9,874 nucleotides of DNA. Origin: CAYLOP01 sp964385305. Lineage in GTDB: Bacteria > Chloroflexota > Anaerolineae > Anaerolineales > E44-bin32. Positions within the stretch are counted from its first letter, which is position 1. Each line of letters opens with the position of its first letter. The stretch covers positions 1-9,874 of the forward strand of contig CAYLOP010000114.1 of assembly GCA_964385305.1 (NCBI GenBank), in the 5' to 3' direction. The notes under the pieces are model-generated. The model was not told the origin of the DNA. It saw only the letters and a list, made by a program, of their open reading frames with translations, and made no database searches. The translations under genes were made by a program, and so were the position numbers. Below, piece by piece: positions 1 through 9,569 of the stretch.

Positions 1-79
1 GTCGAGCCGCCTCGTTTCCTCCGTCTCCATGCGCAAATAGACGAGATGATGTACTATAAGAGGCAAGGATGTTGATCAT
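1..79 (-). CDS. Possible 5' end of a divergent gene, product unknown (partial)
   Basis: On the minus strand an ATG at 79-77 opens a frame that stays free of stops for 26 codons to the left edge. The predicted start is MINILASYSTSSRLFAHGDG. A perfect AGGAGG lies just upstream on that strand (plus-strand CCTCCT at 84-89), only four bases from the ATG, which is slightly close. I do not recognise the peptide. If real, it would be divergent from the stress-protein gene, with about 168 bp between the two starts, enough for back-to-back promoters. Against it, an open stretch of this length is common by chance, and the plus strand also has an open frame here ending at a TGA at 73-75. The Shine-Dalgarno match is the main support. 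Confidence 0.27.
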   Translation of the reverse strand, partial: MINILASYSTSSRLFAHGDGGNEAAR

Positions 80-173
80 TCTACCTCCTGTGTCATCGCA
101 AATTTCATGTTTGAGGGGAAAAAAAGAGCCCAGTACTCTTGCAAGCTCTCTCCCGATGCATCATACGGGAATC

Positions 174-193
174 GCAATTGCCCGCCCAATTGC
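174..193. promoter_or_regulatory. Perfect inverted repeat in the leader, possible operator or hairpin
   Basis: GCAATTG at 174-180 and CAATTGC at 187-193 are exact reverse complements separated by six bases (CCCGCC). Because CAATTG is itself a palindrome, the site also reads as a direct repeat, CAATTGCC at 175-182 and 187-194, with a 12-bp period. It ends 54 bp before the ATG of the stress-protein gene, where a repressor or activator dimer could bind or a short hairpin could form in the leader RNA. No run of T follows it, so it is not a typical intrinsic terminator. The regulatory role is inference. Confidence 0.35.
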
Positions 194-233
194 CTAGTCG
201 CTGAAGCTGGGCGAGTCACATTCATGTGGGGTT

Positions 234-239
234 AAGGAG
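234..239 (+). promoter_or_regulatory. Ribosome binding site of the stress-protein gene
   Basis: AAGGAG lies eight bases before the ATG at 248, close to ideal spacing. It supports this ATG as the true start, which is also where the conserved first beta strand of the Usp fold begins (HILVPLDGS). Confidence 0.85.
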
Positions 240-247
240 AAGGGACC

Positions 248-1204
248 ATGTTCAGCCATATTCTCGTTCCTCTGGATGGATCTTCTCTCGCAGAGTGCGT
301 TTTACCGCACACAGTAGCCATTGCTCAAGCATTTGAAGCGCGGGTCACACTATTGAGGGTATTGGAGCGTTCTACTACAACGGGTCGACTCAAATCCGTC
401 GATCCGCTGGAATGGCAAATGGTAAAAGCCGAAGTCAACGCTTACCTAAATGGCGTAACGGCCCGCTTGCATGAGGTTGGCATAGAAGCAGAAAATGCCC
501 TTTTGGAAGGTCAAGCCGCGGAGCGTGTTGTCCAATTCGCTCAAAGCCACGATGTAAAATTGATTATCCTAAGCAGCCATGGAAGGAGCGGACTGAGCGG
601 TTGGAATGTCAGTGGTGTTGTTCAAAAAATCATTTTACGCGCTTACGTCCCAACGATGATCGTTCGCGCTTACCGACCAACTTCAAAAGAGTTAACAGGC
701 TTACGATACCGTCGCTTGCTGGTTCCGCTTGATTGTTCTCAGCGAGCTGAATGCGTGCTGCCTTTAGCTGCGACGTTGGCACGTCACCACGAATCCCAAC
801 TCGTGCTAGCGCACATTGTGCCGAAACCCGAAATGCCCCGACGTGCACCTCCCTCGCTAGAAGACATTGACCTAGCAAACCAGGTAATAGCGCGTAATCG
901 GCAAGAAGCGACCAGGTATTTAGAGCAACTTAAATCGCGTCTTTCTCTGGATGCTCGAATCGTTTTGATGGTTAGTGATAATGTTGCAGCCTCATTGCAT
1001 GAATTGGTGGAGCGCGAAGAGATCGACTTGGTGCTGTTAAGTGCCCATGGTTACTCGGGCGGGGCTAAATGGCCGTATGGAAGTGTAACCATTAGTTTCA
1101 TCGCCTATGGGACAACCCCGCTGTTGATCCTTCAGGACCTTCCTCCGGACGAAGTTGAGCCCACGCTGGCTGAAGTGGCGGCAAGGGAGCGCAAGGGGCA
1201 CTAA
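248..1204 (+). CDS. Tandem-domain universal stress protein (UspA family)
   Basis: A 318-residue cytoplasmic protein made of two fused Usp domains, residues about 1-145 and 154-297. Each begins with the hallmark strand and loop: ILVPLDGS (5-12) and LLVPLDCS (157-164), both followed by an AECVLP stretch, showing internal duplication. Each ends with a nucleotide-loop motif: SSHGRSG from 109 and SAHGYSG from 265. Domain 2 keeps the HG-x9-GS pattern (G268, G278-S279), as in ATP-binding Usp proteins. In domain 1 the final GS is reversed to SG (122-123), whereas the early G of DGS is kept there and is Cys163 in domain 2. The two nucleotide sites are therefore probably not equivalent. There is no signal peptide or membrane segment. 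Usp proteins usually bind ATP or AMP and act as stress-response or signalling modulators; the precise job here is unknown. The stop lies three bases before the synthase start, so both are likely in one operon with this gene first. Confidence 0.95.
   Translation: MFSHILVPLDGSSLAECVLPHTVAIAQAFEARVTLLRVLERSTTTGRLKSVDPLEWQMVKAEVNAYLNGVTARLHEVGIEAENALLEGQAAERVVQFAQSHDVKLIILSSHGRSGLSGWNVSGVVQKIILRAYVPTMIVRAYRPTSKELTGLRYRRLLVPLDCSQRAECVLPLAATLARHHESQLVLAHIVPKPEMPRRAPPSLEDIDLANQVIARNRQEATRYLEQLKSRLSLDARIVLMVSDNVAASLHELVEREEIDLVLLSAHGYSGGAKWPYGSVTISFIAYGTTPLLILQDLPPDEVEPTLAEVAARERKGH
1193..1198 (+). promoter_or_regulatory. Ribosome binding site of the glucan synthase, inside the upstream gene
   Basis: AAGGGG sits within the last codons of the stress-protein gene, nine bases before the GTG at 1208. 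Its position supports the GTG start and suggests translational coupling: ribosomes finishing the first gene at 1202-1204 are next to the second start. Confidence 0.7.
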
Positions 1205-1207
1205 TTC

Positions 1208-4200
1208 GTGCAAAACAGTAAGCCTCATTCACTCACACTGAAAACAGAGTCCCACTCTGGTGGTGTCTCCGAGGGGACGGATCGATTGGAAGACTTGGCG
1301 CGCCAGCTAGCTGAAAGACAAACCACCTCTCTTCAGACCCTTCGTCGGTCCCCAATGGCAACCCGTATCACGGAACTCGATACCCTCTTATACAAAGCTT
1401 ACCAATATTTCGCCGAGGTCTCCGGGGAGGACCCATCCCTCACTCAAGCAGCTGAATGGTTGCTGGATAATTTCTACATCGCAGAGCAGGCGCTACGTCA
1501 AATCCGGGAGGACATGCCGGCAGGTTTTTATCGCCAGTTGCCCAAACTGACCACAACCCCCTTTGAGGGTTTCCCTCGCATCTATGAACTGGCTCGGGAA
1601 GTGATTGGCTACTCCGAGAATCGACTGGAGATAGACATCCTGACCCGCTTTGTCCAGGCTTATCAACGTTCAACAACATTAACCATGGGCGAGCTTTGGG
1701 CCATACCGACCATGTTGCGCATGGGGATATTGGAAAACTTGGTGGAAGCGCTTGCGCGAATTGCCAGGTTTCCCATTCATGACGTCGAGGAGTTTTTTAA
1801 GGGTCTGTCTCTGCCGGGAACGCTGACAGATGAGGAGATCGTCGCGAGCAGCATAGTTAGTCTACGCACCTTGGCGGCGGAAGACTGGACGATATTCTTC
1901 GAAAACGTCAGCCGTGTTGAGAAGATATTAGCTGGCGACCCAGTGAGAATCTACGCTCGCATGGACTTCAATACCCGGGATCATTATCGTAAAGTTATCG
2001 AGAGGTTAGCTCGGCAGATGGCGCTGGACGAGGAGGAAGTTGCGAAGGAAGCTATTGAACTTGCAAAGAACGCGATCAGTCAGGAGGAGAATTCGCGGGT
2101 CAACCATGTCGGTTTCTTCCTCATGGATGCCGGTCTTACACAACTAGAAGCACACTTAAACTTCCGACCATCATGGCATCAACGGGTACGTCGTTGGGTG
2201 TTCGCTCATCCTACTTTGACTTACTTAAGTGGAATCGGTCTACTTACCTTAGTCGTTGTCTCTAGCTTAATTCACTATACACATTTAGCAGGTGGGAATC
2301 TCTTGCACCTGATCGGGGCAGGTTTGTTGGCCATAGTTCCCGCGCTGACTGTAGCGGTCAACTTGGTCAATTGGTTCATCACCAACATCGTTCGACCCAG
2401 GGTGCTACCAAAAATGAACTATGAGGAAGGTATCCCTGCCGACTGTCGTACTGTAGTAGCTGTCCCGGCGCTCCTGAGTCATCCTGGCGATGTTGAATCT
2501 GTAATACAACAGATGGAATTGCATTATCTGGGAAATGTGGATCCTCATCTGCACTTTGTGTTGCTAACTGATTTCGTGGATGCTCCACAGCAGCAAATGT
2601 CTGGTGATGGTCCACTGCTTGAGTTGGCAAAAGCTGGGATCCAATCCCTGAACCAGAAATACGCTCAACGAACAGGTAACCTTTTTTACCTCCTACATCG
2701 CCAACGGATGTGGAATCCGAGTGAGGGATGCTGGATGGGTTGGGAGCGTAAAAGAGGNNNNNNNNNNNNNNNNNNNNNNNNNNNNNNNNNNNNNNNNNNN
2801 NNNNNNNNNNNNNNNNNNNNNNNNNNNNNNNNNNNNNNNNNNNNNNNNNNNNNNNNNTACACTGTGCTTCAACCAAGGGTGGAGATCAGGCCCGCAAGCG
2901 CGAACCGGTCGCTTTTCACCAGGGTATTCTCCGGGGACGTAGGTTTAGATCTGTACACGCGAGCGGTGTCAGACGTGTACCAGGACTTCTTTGGGGAGGG
3001 GATCTACGCTGGTAAAGGCATCTATGAAGTGGCGGCCTTTGAGCGTTGCCTTGCCCATCGTGTACCCGATAATACATTGCTCAGCCATGACCTTTTTGAG
3101 GGGATACAGGGTCGCGCTGGATTGGTAACGGACATTACTTTGCTTGAGGATTTCCCACCCAATTACTACATCTACATGCATCGCCTGCACCGATGGATTC
3201 GGGGTGACTGGCAGCTGCTACCTTGGTTGTTATCCAATGTGCCACATACTGATGGGAGGAGGAGGTCAAACGACCTCTCCGCTCTCGATCGCTGGAAAAT
3301 CGTAGACAATCTACGACGCAGCTTGATCATGCCTTCACTTTTAGCCTTACTTATCGCAGGCTGTCTTTGGTTGCCGGGTTCTGCGTTTGTTTGGTCGTTG
3401 GCAGGGGTGTTAACTCTTGCTGTACCCCTTATCACCAGTTTGGTTAGTGTCGTGGTTCGGGGGATCTGGGGCCGATCATTGGGTAGCTCCCTTCAATCTG
3501 TACAATCGGTTGCCCTCCGTTGGCTGCTAGCCATTGCTTTTCTTCCTCATGAGGCGCTCCTCTCCTTGGACGCAATTGGAGCGACCCTGGTCAGGCTGGT
3601 GATCACTCGAAAACGTTTACTACAGTGGACCCCCGCTGCGCACTCGATCCGCATTTTCGGTAAGGAAACAAAGTTGGCACTCATGTGGAGGCGTATGAGT
3701 GGAGCCCCAATATTGGGCCTGACCCTTGCTATTTTAGTCGAACTGTTTGCGCCAGCGGCTTTGCCATGTGCAGCGTTGTTGTTGATCACCTGGCTGATAT
3801 CCCCGATGATTGCACACTGGATCAGCCGTCCCCTAGATCACGAACCTGCTTCGCTCTCCGAAGACCAAGAGCAGCTTTTGCGAAGCCTCGCGCACCGCAC
3901 TTGGAGCTACTTTGAGCAATTTGTTGATCCTGAGGATCATTGGCTGCCCCCCGATCATTATCAAGAAGAGCCACGCGGAATCGTCGCGCATCGCACATCG
4001 CCGACGAATATCGGATTGATGTTGCTTTCCACACTGGCTGCTTATGACATGGGTTACCTTGGCCCATTAGATCTGGTTTTGCGGCTCCGTGCCGCATTTG
4101 ACACCATGAGTCAATTAGAACGCTATCGAGGCCATTTTCTCAATTGGTACGATACAAGTAAGATGGAACCGCTACCCCCGCGTTATGTGTCTACTGTAGA

Positions 4201-7200
4201 CAGTGGAAATCTCGCTGCTTGTCTGCTCGCCTTGAGACAAGGTTGTTTAGAATTGCCTCAATCGCCAATCCTTCGCTGGGAACGCTGGCAGGGTCTCCTC
4301 GATATTATGGCTGTCTTCAGCGGAACATTGGAGAGGCTGGAGGAGAAGCTTGAGGGTGCGGCACAACCACTCCAGGCTTGCGTAGATGGGATTCGTCAGC
4401 GGATTCGCGCGGTAGAGGACAAACCTGAAGACTGGGCGCAGCTCTGGTTTTTTCTATACAACGAAGCTTGGCAAGAATTGAACCAACTCCTAATATCGCT
4501 CGTAGAAACCGACGCATTGACGCTAGATACCACCCTGCTGAGCGACCTGCGGATTTGCGCGGATCAAATACATCAGCATCTCTTCAATGCAGATCGCGAA
4601 GCGGGTTTAATTCTTCGTTGGGTTTCCCTTTTACGGCAACCACCGAGCTTGCTTAAACAAATAAAGGGGGATTCGGCGACCTCCGAAGATGCCTTAGATC
4701 ACATCGAGGTGGCATGGCAAGCATTGGTTCAAGCCTTGCCAACTTCAGCACGACTGAACGAGGTGAAGGAGGTATGCATAGCGGCACAGATCCTGTTATC
4801 AGAATTGCGTGAGCGGATAACAGATCAATCTGGCCCAGCGAATCAAGTGGAGGAGGCAAGAAATTGGTGCGCGAATCTAGATGAAGAATTGAGAGATGCT
4901 CGAATGGTTGTCGAGGTCATCCTGATTGGGTACAGGGATTTGGCAGAGCAAGCAGAGAAATTCTTTAAAGCCATGGACTTTGGATTTTTATTTGATGAGA
5001 AACGCCAAATCTTCCATATAGGGCACAATGTTGCTGCAGAAAAGCTGGATCGAAATTATTATGATCTGTTGGCCTCCGAATCGAGAATGGCCAGTTTGTT
5101 GGCGATTGCCAAAGGTGATGTACCCCAAAGCCATTGGTTACACCTCGCCCGTCCCCTGACGAAAGTTAACGGCACACGGGTGCTTCTCTCTTGGAATGGG
5201 AGCATGTTCGAGTATCTTCTGCCTTCCTTGTTGTTACGTGGATATGAAGGAACCCTTCTCAATCAAAGCTGTCGCGCGATGGTTATGCGTCAGATTCAGT
5301 ACAGCCGACAGAAAGGGATTCCTTGGGGCATCTCAGAATCGGGATACTATCGATTCGATGCGAACATGAATTACCAATATCAGGGATTTGGGGTTCCGGG
5401 CATGGGCTTCAAGCGAGGTCTGGCTGAGGATCTGGTTATTTCGCCTCACGCCTCACTGGTGGCCGTCTCGCTTTCTCCCCAAGCTGTATTGGGAAACATT
5501 CATCGGCTCATCGAACTTCAGATGTTAGGTCGATACGGGTTTTATGAAGCCATTGATTACACAACATCACGCCTGCCCCCAAAGCAGGGACATGCAATTG
5601 TGCAATCGTATATGTCGCACCATCAGGGCATGATCTTGTTGGCTTTGGTTAACTACCTTCAAGATGAAATTATGGTACAACGCTTTCATGCTGACCCGCG
5701 TGTCCGGAGCGTAGATCTGCTTCTGCAAGAGCGGGTGCCGAGGCAAGTTCCCATTGAGCACCCCCATCCACAAGAAGTGAGACCCATCCCTTCGGCTGAA
5801 CCTTTGGTTACAATCTCACCTTGGCAGGTGCCGGTTGATGGGCCATTGCCTTACGTGAATCATCTTTCCAATGGTCGCTATGATGTGCTCATCACAAGCG
5901 CAGGTGGTGGTTTTAGCCGTTGGAAAGATATCGACCTCACACGATGGCGAACTGACACGACCCTCGATGCCTGGGGGACCTGGATCTATATACGAGATAA
6001 GGTCCATGGTGACCTCTGGTCCGCTGGACATCAACCAACCGTTTCCGCTCCAGAAAACCAAGCCGTGCTCTTCTCACCGTACAAGGCCGAATTTCAACGA
6101 CGAGATCATGACATCTCTCTCCATTTGGAAATCACCGTCTCACCGGAAGATGATGTGGAGATTCGGCATCTTACCCTGATTAACCATGGTGACCTTCTGC
6201 GCCAATTAACATTAACCAGTTATGCGGAAATCGTTCTTGCGGCTCAAACCAGCGACCGGCGTCATCCGGCTTTTAACAAGCTTTTTATCGAAAGTGATTA
6301 TCTGCCCGAATACAACGCCTTGTTGTTTCATCGTCGTCCCAGCTCCGATGATGAAGCGCCGATCTACATGGCTCACGCAGTGGTCGTGGAGCGTGGCCTT
6401 GAGATCACAGGCGCTTACGAGAGTGATCGGGGTTGCTTTCTTGGCAGAGGGAGATCTCCTCGCTCACCGAAGGCCCTCGAAATGTCCGGTAACTGGCTTT
6501 CTGGCACCAAAGGCGCCACCTTGGACCCGATCATGGCCCTCGGTCAGGAAATTCAATTGGAGCCGTACGCGAAGGCGGAGATCGCCTGCATCACCTTAGC
6601 AGCCGAATCGTATCAAGATGTTTTGGAACTCCTTGCCCGTTATCAGGTCTGGCATGGGATTGAACGGGCATTTGACCAGGCGCGAGCCAACAGCGAGCGT
6701 GAGCTCCAGCAACTCGGTCTCTCAAGCAAAGATATTGAACAGAATCAGCTGCTCTTGTCNNNNNNNNNNNNNNNNNNNNNNNNNNNNNNNNNNNNNNNNN
6801 NNNNNNNNNNNNNNNNNNNNNNNNNNNNNNNNNNNNNNNNNNNNNNNNNNNNNNNNNNNGGAAGATCGAGTGCTTCTTGATACTGCTGCGCGGGTTGTGC
6901 TCGATGGAAAGAAAGGCTCTCTAACCGATCAACTTGAGCAATTACGCCCTCAACCTGCTCGTCTTCCACGGTTTGTCCCAACGATACCCAGTCCCGAAGA
7001 TATCGAACCCACTCCCCCTTTATTCCGTCCTACAGACCTGCTCTTTGACAACGACATCGGTGGGTTTAGCGCTGACGGACGAGAATATGTCATTTGGGTT
7101 GAACCGGATCAGCAGCCACCATCTCCGTGGATCAACGTCATCTCCAATCCTCACCTTGGATTCTTGGTCTCAGAGGCAGGTTTGGGTTTTACCTGGTGTG

Positions 7201-9479
7201 AAAACAGCGGCGAGAATAGGTTGACCCCATGGCGGAACGATCCAGTGAGCGATAACCAGGCTGAGGCTGTATATCTACGCGATGAAGAAACCGGGCGGTT
7301 TTGGTCACCCACACCCTCACCTGCCGGTACGTTGTCCCCATACATGATCCGACATGGAGCTGGTTATTCGATATTCGAGCATCACAGTCATGGCCTAAAA
7401 CAGCAATTACGCCTCTTTTCACCTCCTGACGCGCCTGTAAAAGTGATCGGATTGCGATTAGAGAACTTGTGGCATCGTCCCCGGCGAATCACGGCGACTT
7501 ATTATGCCGAATGGGTGTTGGGCACTGATCGGGACGAGACCCAGCAGTATGTAGTGACCGAGTTCGACACTGAAAATCAAACCTTGTTGGCTCGCAATTC
7601 CTACAACACAGATTTTGGTAAGCGGGTGGCGTTTGTATCTGCCAGTAAAGAGCTCCATGGTTTAACTGCCGACCGTACCGAGTTCCTGGGTCGAATGGGG
7701 AGCCTGGCGTATCCAACTGCGTTGACTCGTGTGGGGCTAGCTAGCGCTGTGGAAGCCGGTCTGGATCCATGTGCGGCAATACAGCTCCATATTGAATTAC
7801 TCCCTGGCGAGGCGAAAGAAGTCCATTTCTTGTTGGGGGAGGGACCAGATCGTCAAGGTGCGCTTCAATTAGCGAGGTATTATCGAGACCGATCGCATGT
7901 AGAAGCAGCCTGGCAAGGTTTACATGAGTTTTGGGAGGATCTCTTGAGCAGCGTCGAGGTGAAGACACCCGACCCGGCCATGAATTTGCTCATTAACCGC
8001 TGGTTGTTATACCAATTAATATCTAGCCGCATATGGGGAAGGTCCGCTCTTTATCAATCTAGCGGCGCGTATGGTTACCGGGATCAACTACAAGATGTCA
8101 TGGCCCTGATGCACTCCACCCCCGAGCTTGCACGTGCTCATATTTTAGAGGCCGCACGGCATCAGTTCGAGGAGGGAGATGTTCTGCATTGGTGGCATCC
8201 TCCATCCGGGAGGGGTGTACGAACGCGCACCTCAGATGACCTGTTGTGGCTTCCCTATGTGACTGCGCAGTATGTCGTCACAACAGGAGATCGATCGATC
8301 TTAGATGAGCAAGTCCCCTTCATAAAGGGCGACCCCTTAGAAGAAGACGAGCAAGAGCGTTATGGGCTTTACATGGGCGCTGACGTCCCTCACACGCTCT
8401 ACGAACATGGTCATCGTGCGTTGAAGAAGGGCACCTCAAGAGGCCAGCACGGTTTACCCCTGATTGGCAGTGGGGATTGGAACGACAGCATGAATCGGGT
8501 GGGAGTTGAGGGCCATGGCGAAAGCGTATGGCTGGGATGGTTCTTATACGCTACCTTGAATCGTTTCGCCTCTCTGTGTGATCTTCTGGGTGATGAGGAG
8601 CTGGGTGCCTCATACCGAGATCAATCCAAGGAACTACTCCAGGCTTTAGAGGCGAGCGCGTGGGATGGGAGCTGGTATCGGCGAGCATACTACGATGATG
8701 GCACACCTCTGGGATCGGCCGAAAACAGGGAGTGCCAGATAAGCTCCATCGTTCAATCATGGGCCATCCTCTCCGGGGCAGCCTATGACGCGATGGCTCG
8801 AGAAGGTTCGAAGGAGTCGGGTCACGAGATCCGGGGGCGTGCGGAGCGAGCAATGGAGTCCGTCGCGGAACGGCTTGTGCGGGATGACCAGCAGATTTTG
8901 CTTTTTGACCCCCCATTCGATGTGACATCACGTGACCCAGGATATATCAAGGGCTATCCGCCAGGTATAAGGGAAAATGGGGGTCAATATACTCACGCGG
9001 CGGTGTGGGCTGTATGGGCATTTGCTGAATTAGGACAGGGGGATCGTGCAGAGGCATGGTTTCGAATGCTAAACCCGATTTATCACGGAAACACACTGGA
9101 GAAAATCAAACGCTATCGGGTGGAACCCTATGTGGTGGCTGCGGATGTATATAGTGTTCCGCCACATAATGGGCGGGGTGGTTGGACTTGGTACACAGGG
9201 TCGGCAGGCTGGATGTATCGTTTAGGTTTGGAGGCCATCTTAGGATTACGCCGGGTGGGCGATGTGCTTCGTATCGATCCGTGCATCCCGAGGTTGTGGT
9301 CCGGTTATGAAATGACTTATAAGTTTGGAGATAGCTCCTATCATATCCTTGTCGGCAATCCTGAGAGCGTTAACCGTGGTGTAAAGGAAGTGGTGCTAGA
9401 CGGAGAGGTCCTAGATGGGATCGACATCCCGCTGATGGGCGATGGTAGAGATCATCAAGTACACATCAGGATGGGCTGA
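1208..9479 (+). CDS. ndvB: Cyclic beta-1,2-glucan synthase, NdvB/ChvB/Cgs family, one gene interrupted by two assembly gaps
   Basis: Membrane enzyme that makes cyclic beta-1,2-glucan from UDP-glucose. Real coding parts are 1208-2757, 2858-6759 and 6861-9479; the frame changes only at the second N run. Visible modules, in apparent residue numbers counting N codons: helical N-terminal region (about 28-330, with AEWLLDNFYIAEQALRQIRE); membrane segments about 335-357 and 365-392; GT84 transferase about 400-700 with GWERKRG before gap 1 and HRWIRGDWQ at 661-669; several further membrane segments about 706-871; glycoamylase-like cyclisation module about 883-1490; then GH94-type beta-sandwich regions and the GH94 catalytic domain with GDWND at 8472-8486. 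Total visible length is 2,688 residues; with the missing parts about 2,880, normal for the family. The GTG start is preferred because family-like sequence (LEDLARQLAERQ) lies before the first internal ATG at 1355. The apparent stop at 6878-6880 is a gap artefact. Known roles include osmoadaptation and host interaction in rhizobia, Agrobacterium and Brucella; its role in this organism is not shown. Confidence 0.95.
2400..3820 (+). other. GT84 glycosyltransferase module with flanking membrane segments, partly lost in gap 1
   Basis: The module begins after the second membrane segment with TVVAVPALLSHPGDVESVIQQ and reaches GWERKRG at the gap. After the gap come YTVLQPRVEI, YTRAVSDVYQDFFGEG with GKGIYEVAAFE, LSHDLFEG and HRWIRGDWQ. 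The last resembles the acceptor-side (Q/R)xxRW motif of processive family-2-like transferases. The family segment with the metal-binding LDADT/LDSDT aspartates normally lies between GWERKRG and the LQPRV segment, so here it falls in the missing sequence. Hydrophobic stretches at about 3324-3380, 3386-3455, 3505-3575 and 3703-3820 are the downstream membrane segments. Confidence 0.85.
2758..2857. other. Assembly gap 1 (100 N) within the synthase
   Basis: Exactly 100 N, which looks like a default placeholder. From memory of family members, about 80 residues (about 240 bp) normally separate GWERKRG from the LQPRV segment, so more sequence is probably missing than the N run shows. The frame is the same on both sides, which can happen by chance one time in three. 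Confidence 0.95.
3850..5690 (+). other. Glycoamylase-like (GH189-type) cyclisation module
   Basis: This part opens with LSEDQEQLLRSLAHRTWSYF, then AHRTSPTNIGLMLLSTLAAY and RYVSTVDSGNLAACLLALRQ, all strongly family-like. A helix-rich stretch of about 250 residues (about 4250-4970) follows. The (alpha/alpha) barrel part resumes with DFGFLFDEKRQIFHIGHN, LLSWNGSMFEYLLP, GISESGYYRFD, FYEAIDY and SYMSHHQGM. In studied synthases this middle region carries out the transglycosylation that closes the glucan ring. Candidate catalytic acids are the Glu of GISESGY (codon at 5336) and of FYEAIDY (codon at 5546); their assignment is inference from conservation, not alignment. Confidence 0.75.
5800..9476 (+). 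other. GH94 phosphorylase-like region (two beta-sandwich parts and catalytic barrel)
   Basis: A first carbohydrate-binding-like sandwich has HLSNGRYDVLITSAGGGFSR and a TRWRTDTTLDAWGTW stretch (about 5855-6000). After gap 2 a second one has NPHLGFLVSEAGLGFTW and a NRLTPWRNDPVSD stretch (about 7147-7260). The catalytic barrel includes YGYRDQLQD (about 8070-8096) and GSGDWNDSMNRVG at 8466-8504; the Asp codon at 8484-8486 corresponds to the conserved GH94 general acid. In Brucella Cgs the GH94 region acts as a phosphorylase that sets glucan chain length. All visible motifs look intact, so the activity is probably retained. Confidence 0.85.
6760..6859. other. Assembly gap 2 (100 N) within the synthase, frame not preserved
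   Basis: Left of the gap the frame ends with LGLSSKDIEQNQLLLS; right of it the true frame resumes at 6861 with EDRVLLDTAARVVLDGKKGS. In family members about 110 residues (about 330 bp) separate these landmarks. The 100-N length is therefore a placeholder, and the frame change is not evidence of a mutation. Confidence 0.95.
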
Positions 9480-9560
9480 GGTAAGCAATCCACACTTTAT
9501 TGATTTTAAGAATGACGATCACTGTTCGAGGTGTAAGGAGCGATTAGATTTAGCTTGGCA

Positions 9561-9566
9561 AGGTGG
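9561..9566 (+). promoter_or_regulatory. Probable ribosome binding site of the DUF72 gene
   Basis: AGGTGG followed by GGG lies directly before the ATG at 9570. A stronger AAGGAG at 9535-9540 is too far (29 bases) to serve this ATG. It could only serve a TTG at 9555 in the same frame, at a long 14-base spacing. ATG is preferred because the conserved family sequence begins a few codons after it. Confidence 0.5.
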
Positions 9567-9569
9567 GGG

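Noticed and set aside
1..75. Plus-strand open frame of 24 codons ending in TGA at 73-75, possibly the tail of an upstream gene
   Set aside because: No recognisable family sequence and too short to stand out from chance. It conflicts with the minus-strand start, which has a ribosome binding site. Still possible.
139..167. TTGCAA with a TCATAC or CATACG 16-17 bases later as a sigma-70-like promoter
   Set aside because: The -10 match is poor and the region is short enough for such pairs to occur by chance.
151..170. TCCCG/CGGGA inverted repeat around ATGCATCATA as a terminator
   Set aside because: Only five pairs with a ten-base loop and no T run on either strand next to it.
6618..6759. Apparent Met start and first 47 codons of a separate downstream protein
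   Set aside because: This stretch is out of frame with the synthase sequence there, which is clearly family-like in the other frame (ITLAAESYQDVLELLARYQ). The frame joins the true coding sequence only through the N run.
6860..6880. Stop codon at 6878-6880 ending the first large frame
   Set aside because: It lies after the gap in the wrong frame; the adjacent frame reads EDRVLLDTAARVVLDG, which is genuine synthase sequence.
8551..8931. 126-codon minus-strand open frame and other open frames within the synthase such as 5871-6179 and 6222-6599
   Set aside because: They lie wholly opposite or out of frame within conserved synthase sequence, have low-complexity or Arg/Pro/Ser-rich composition and no recognisable domain.
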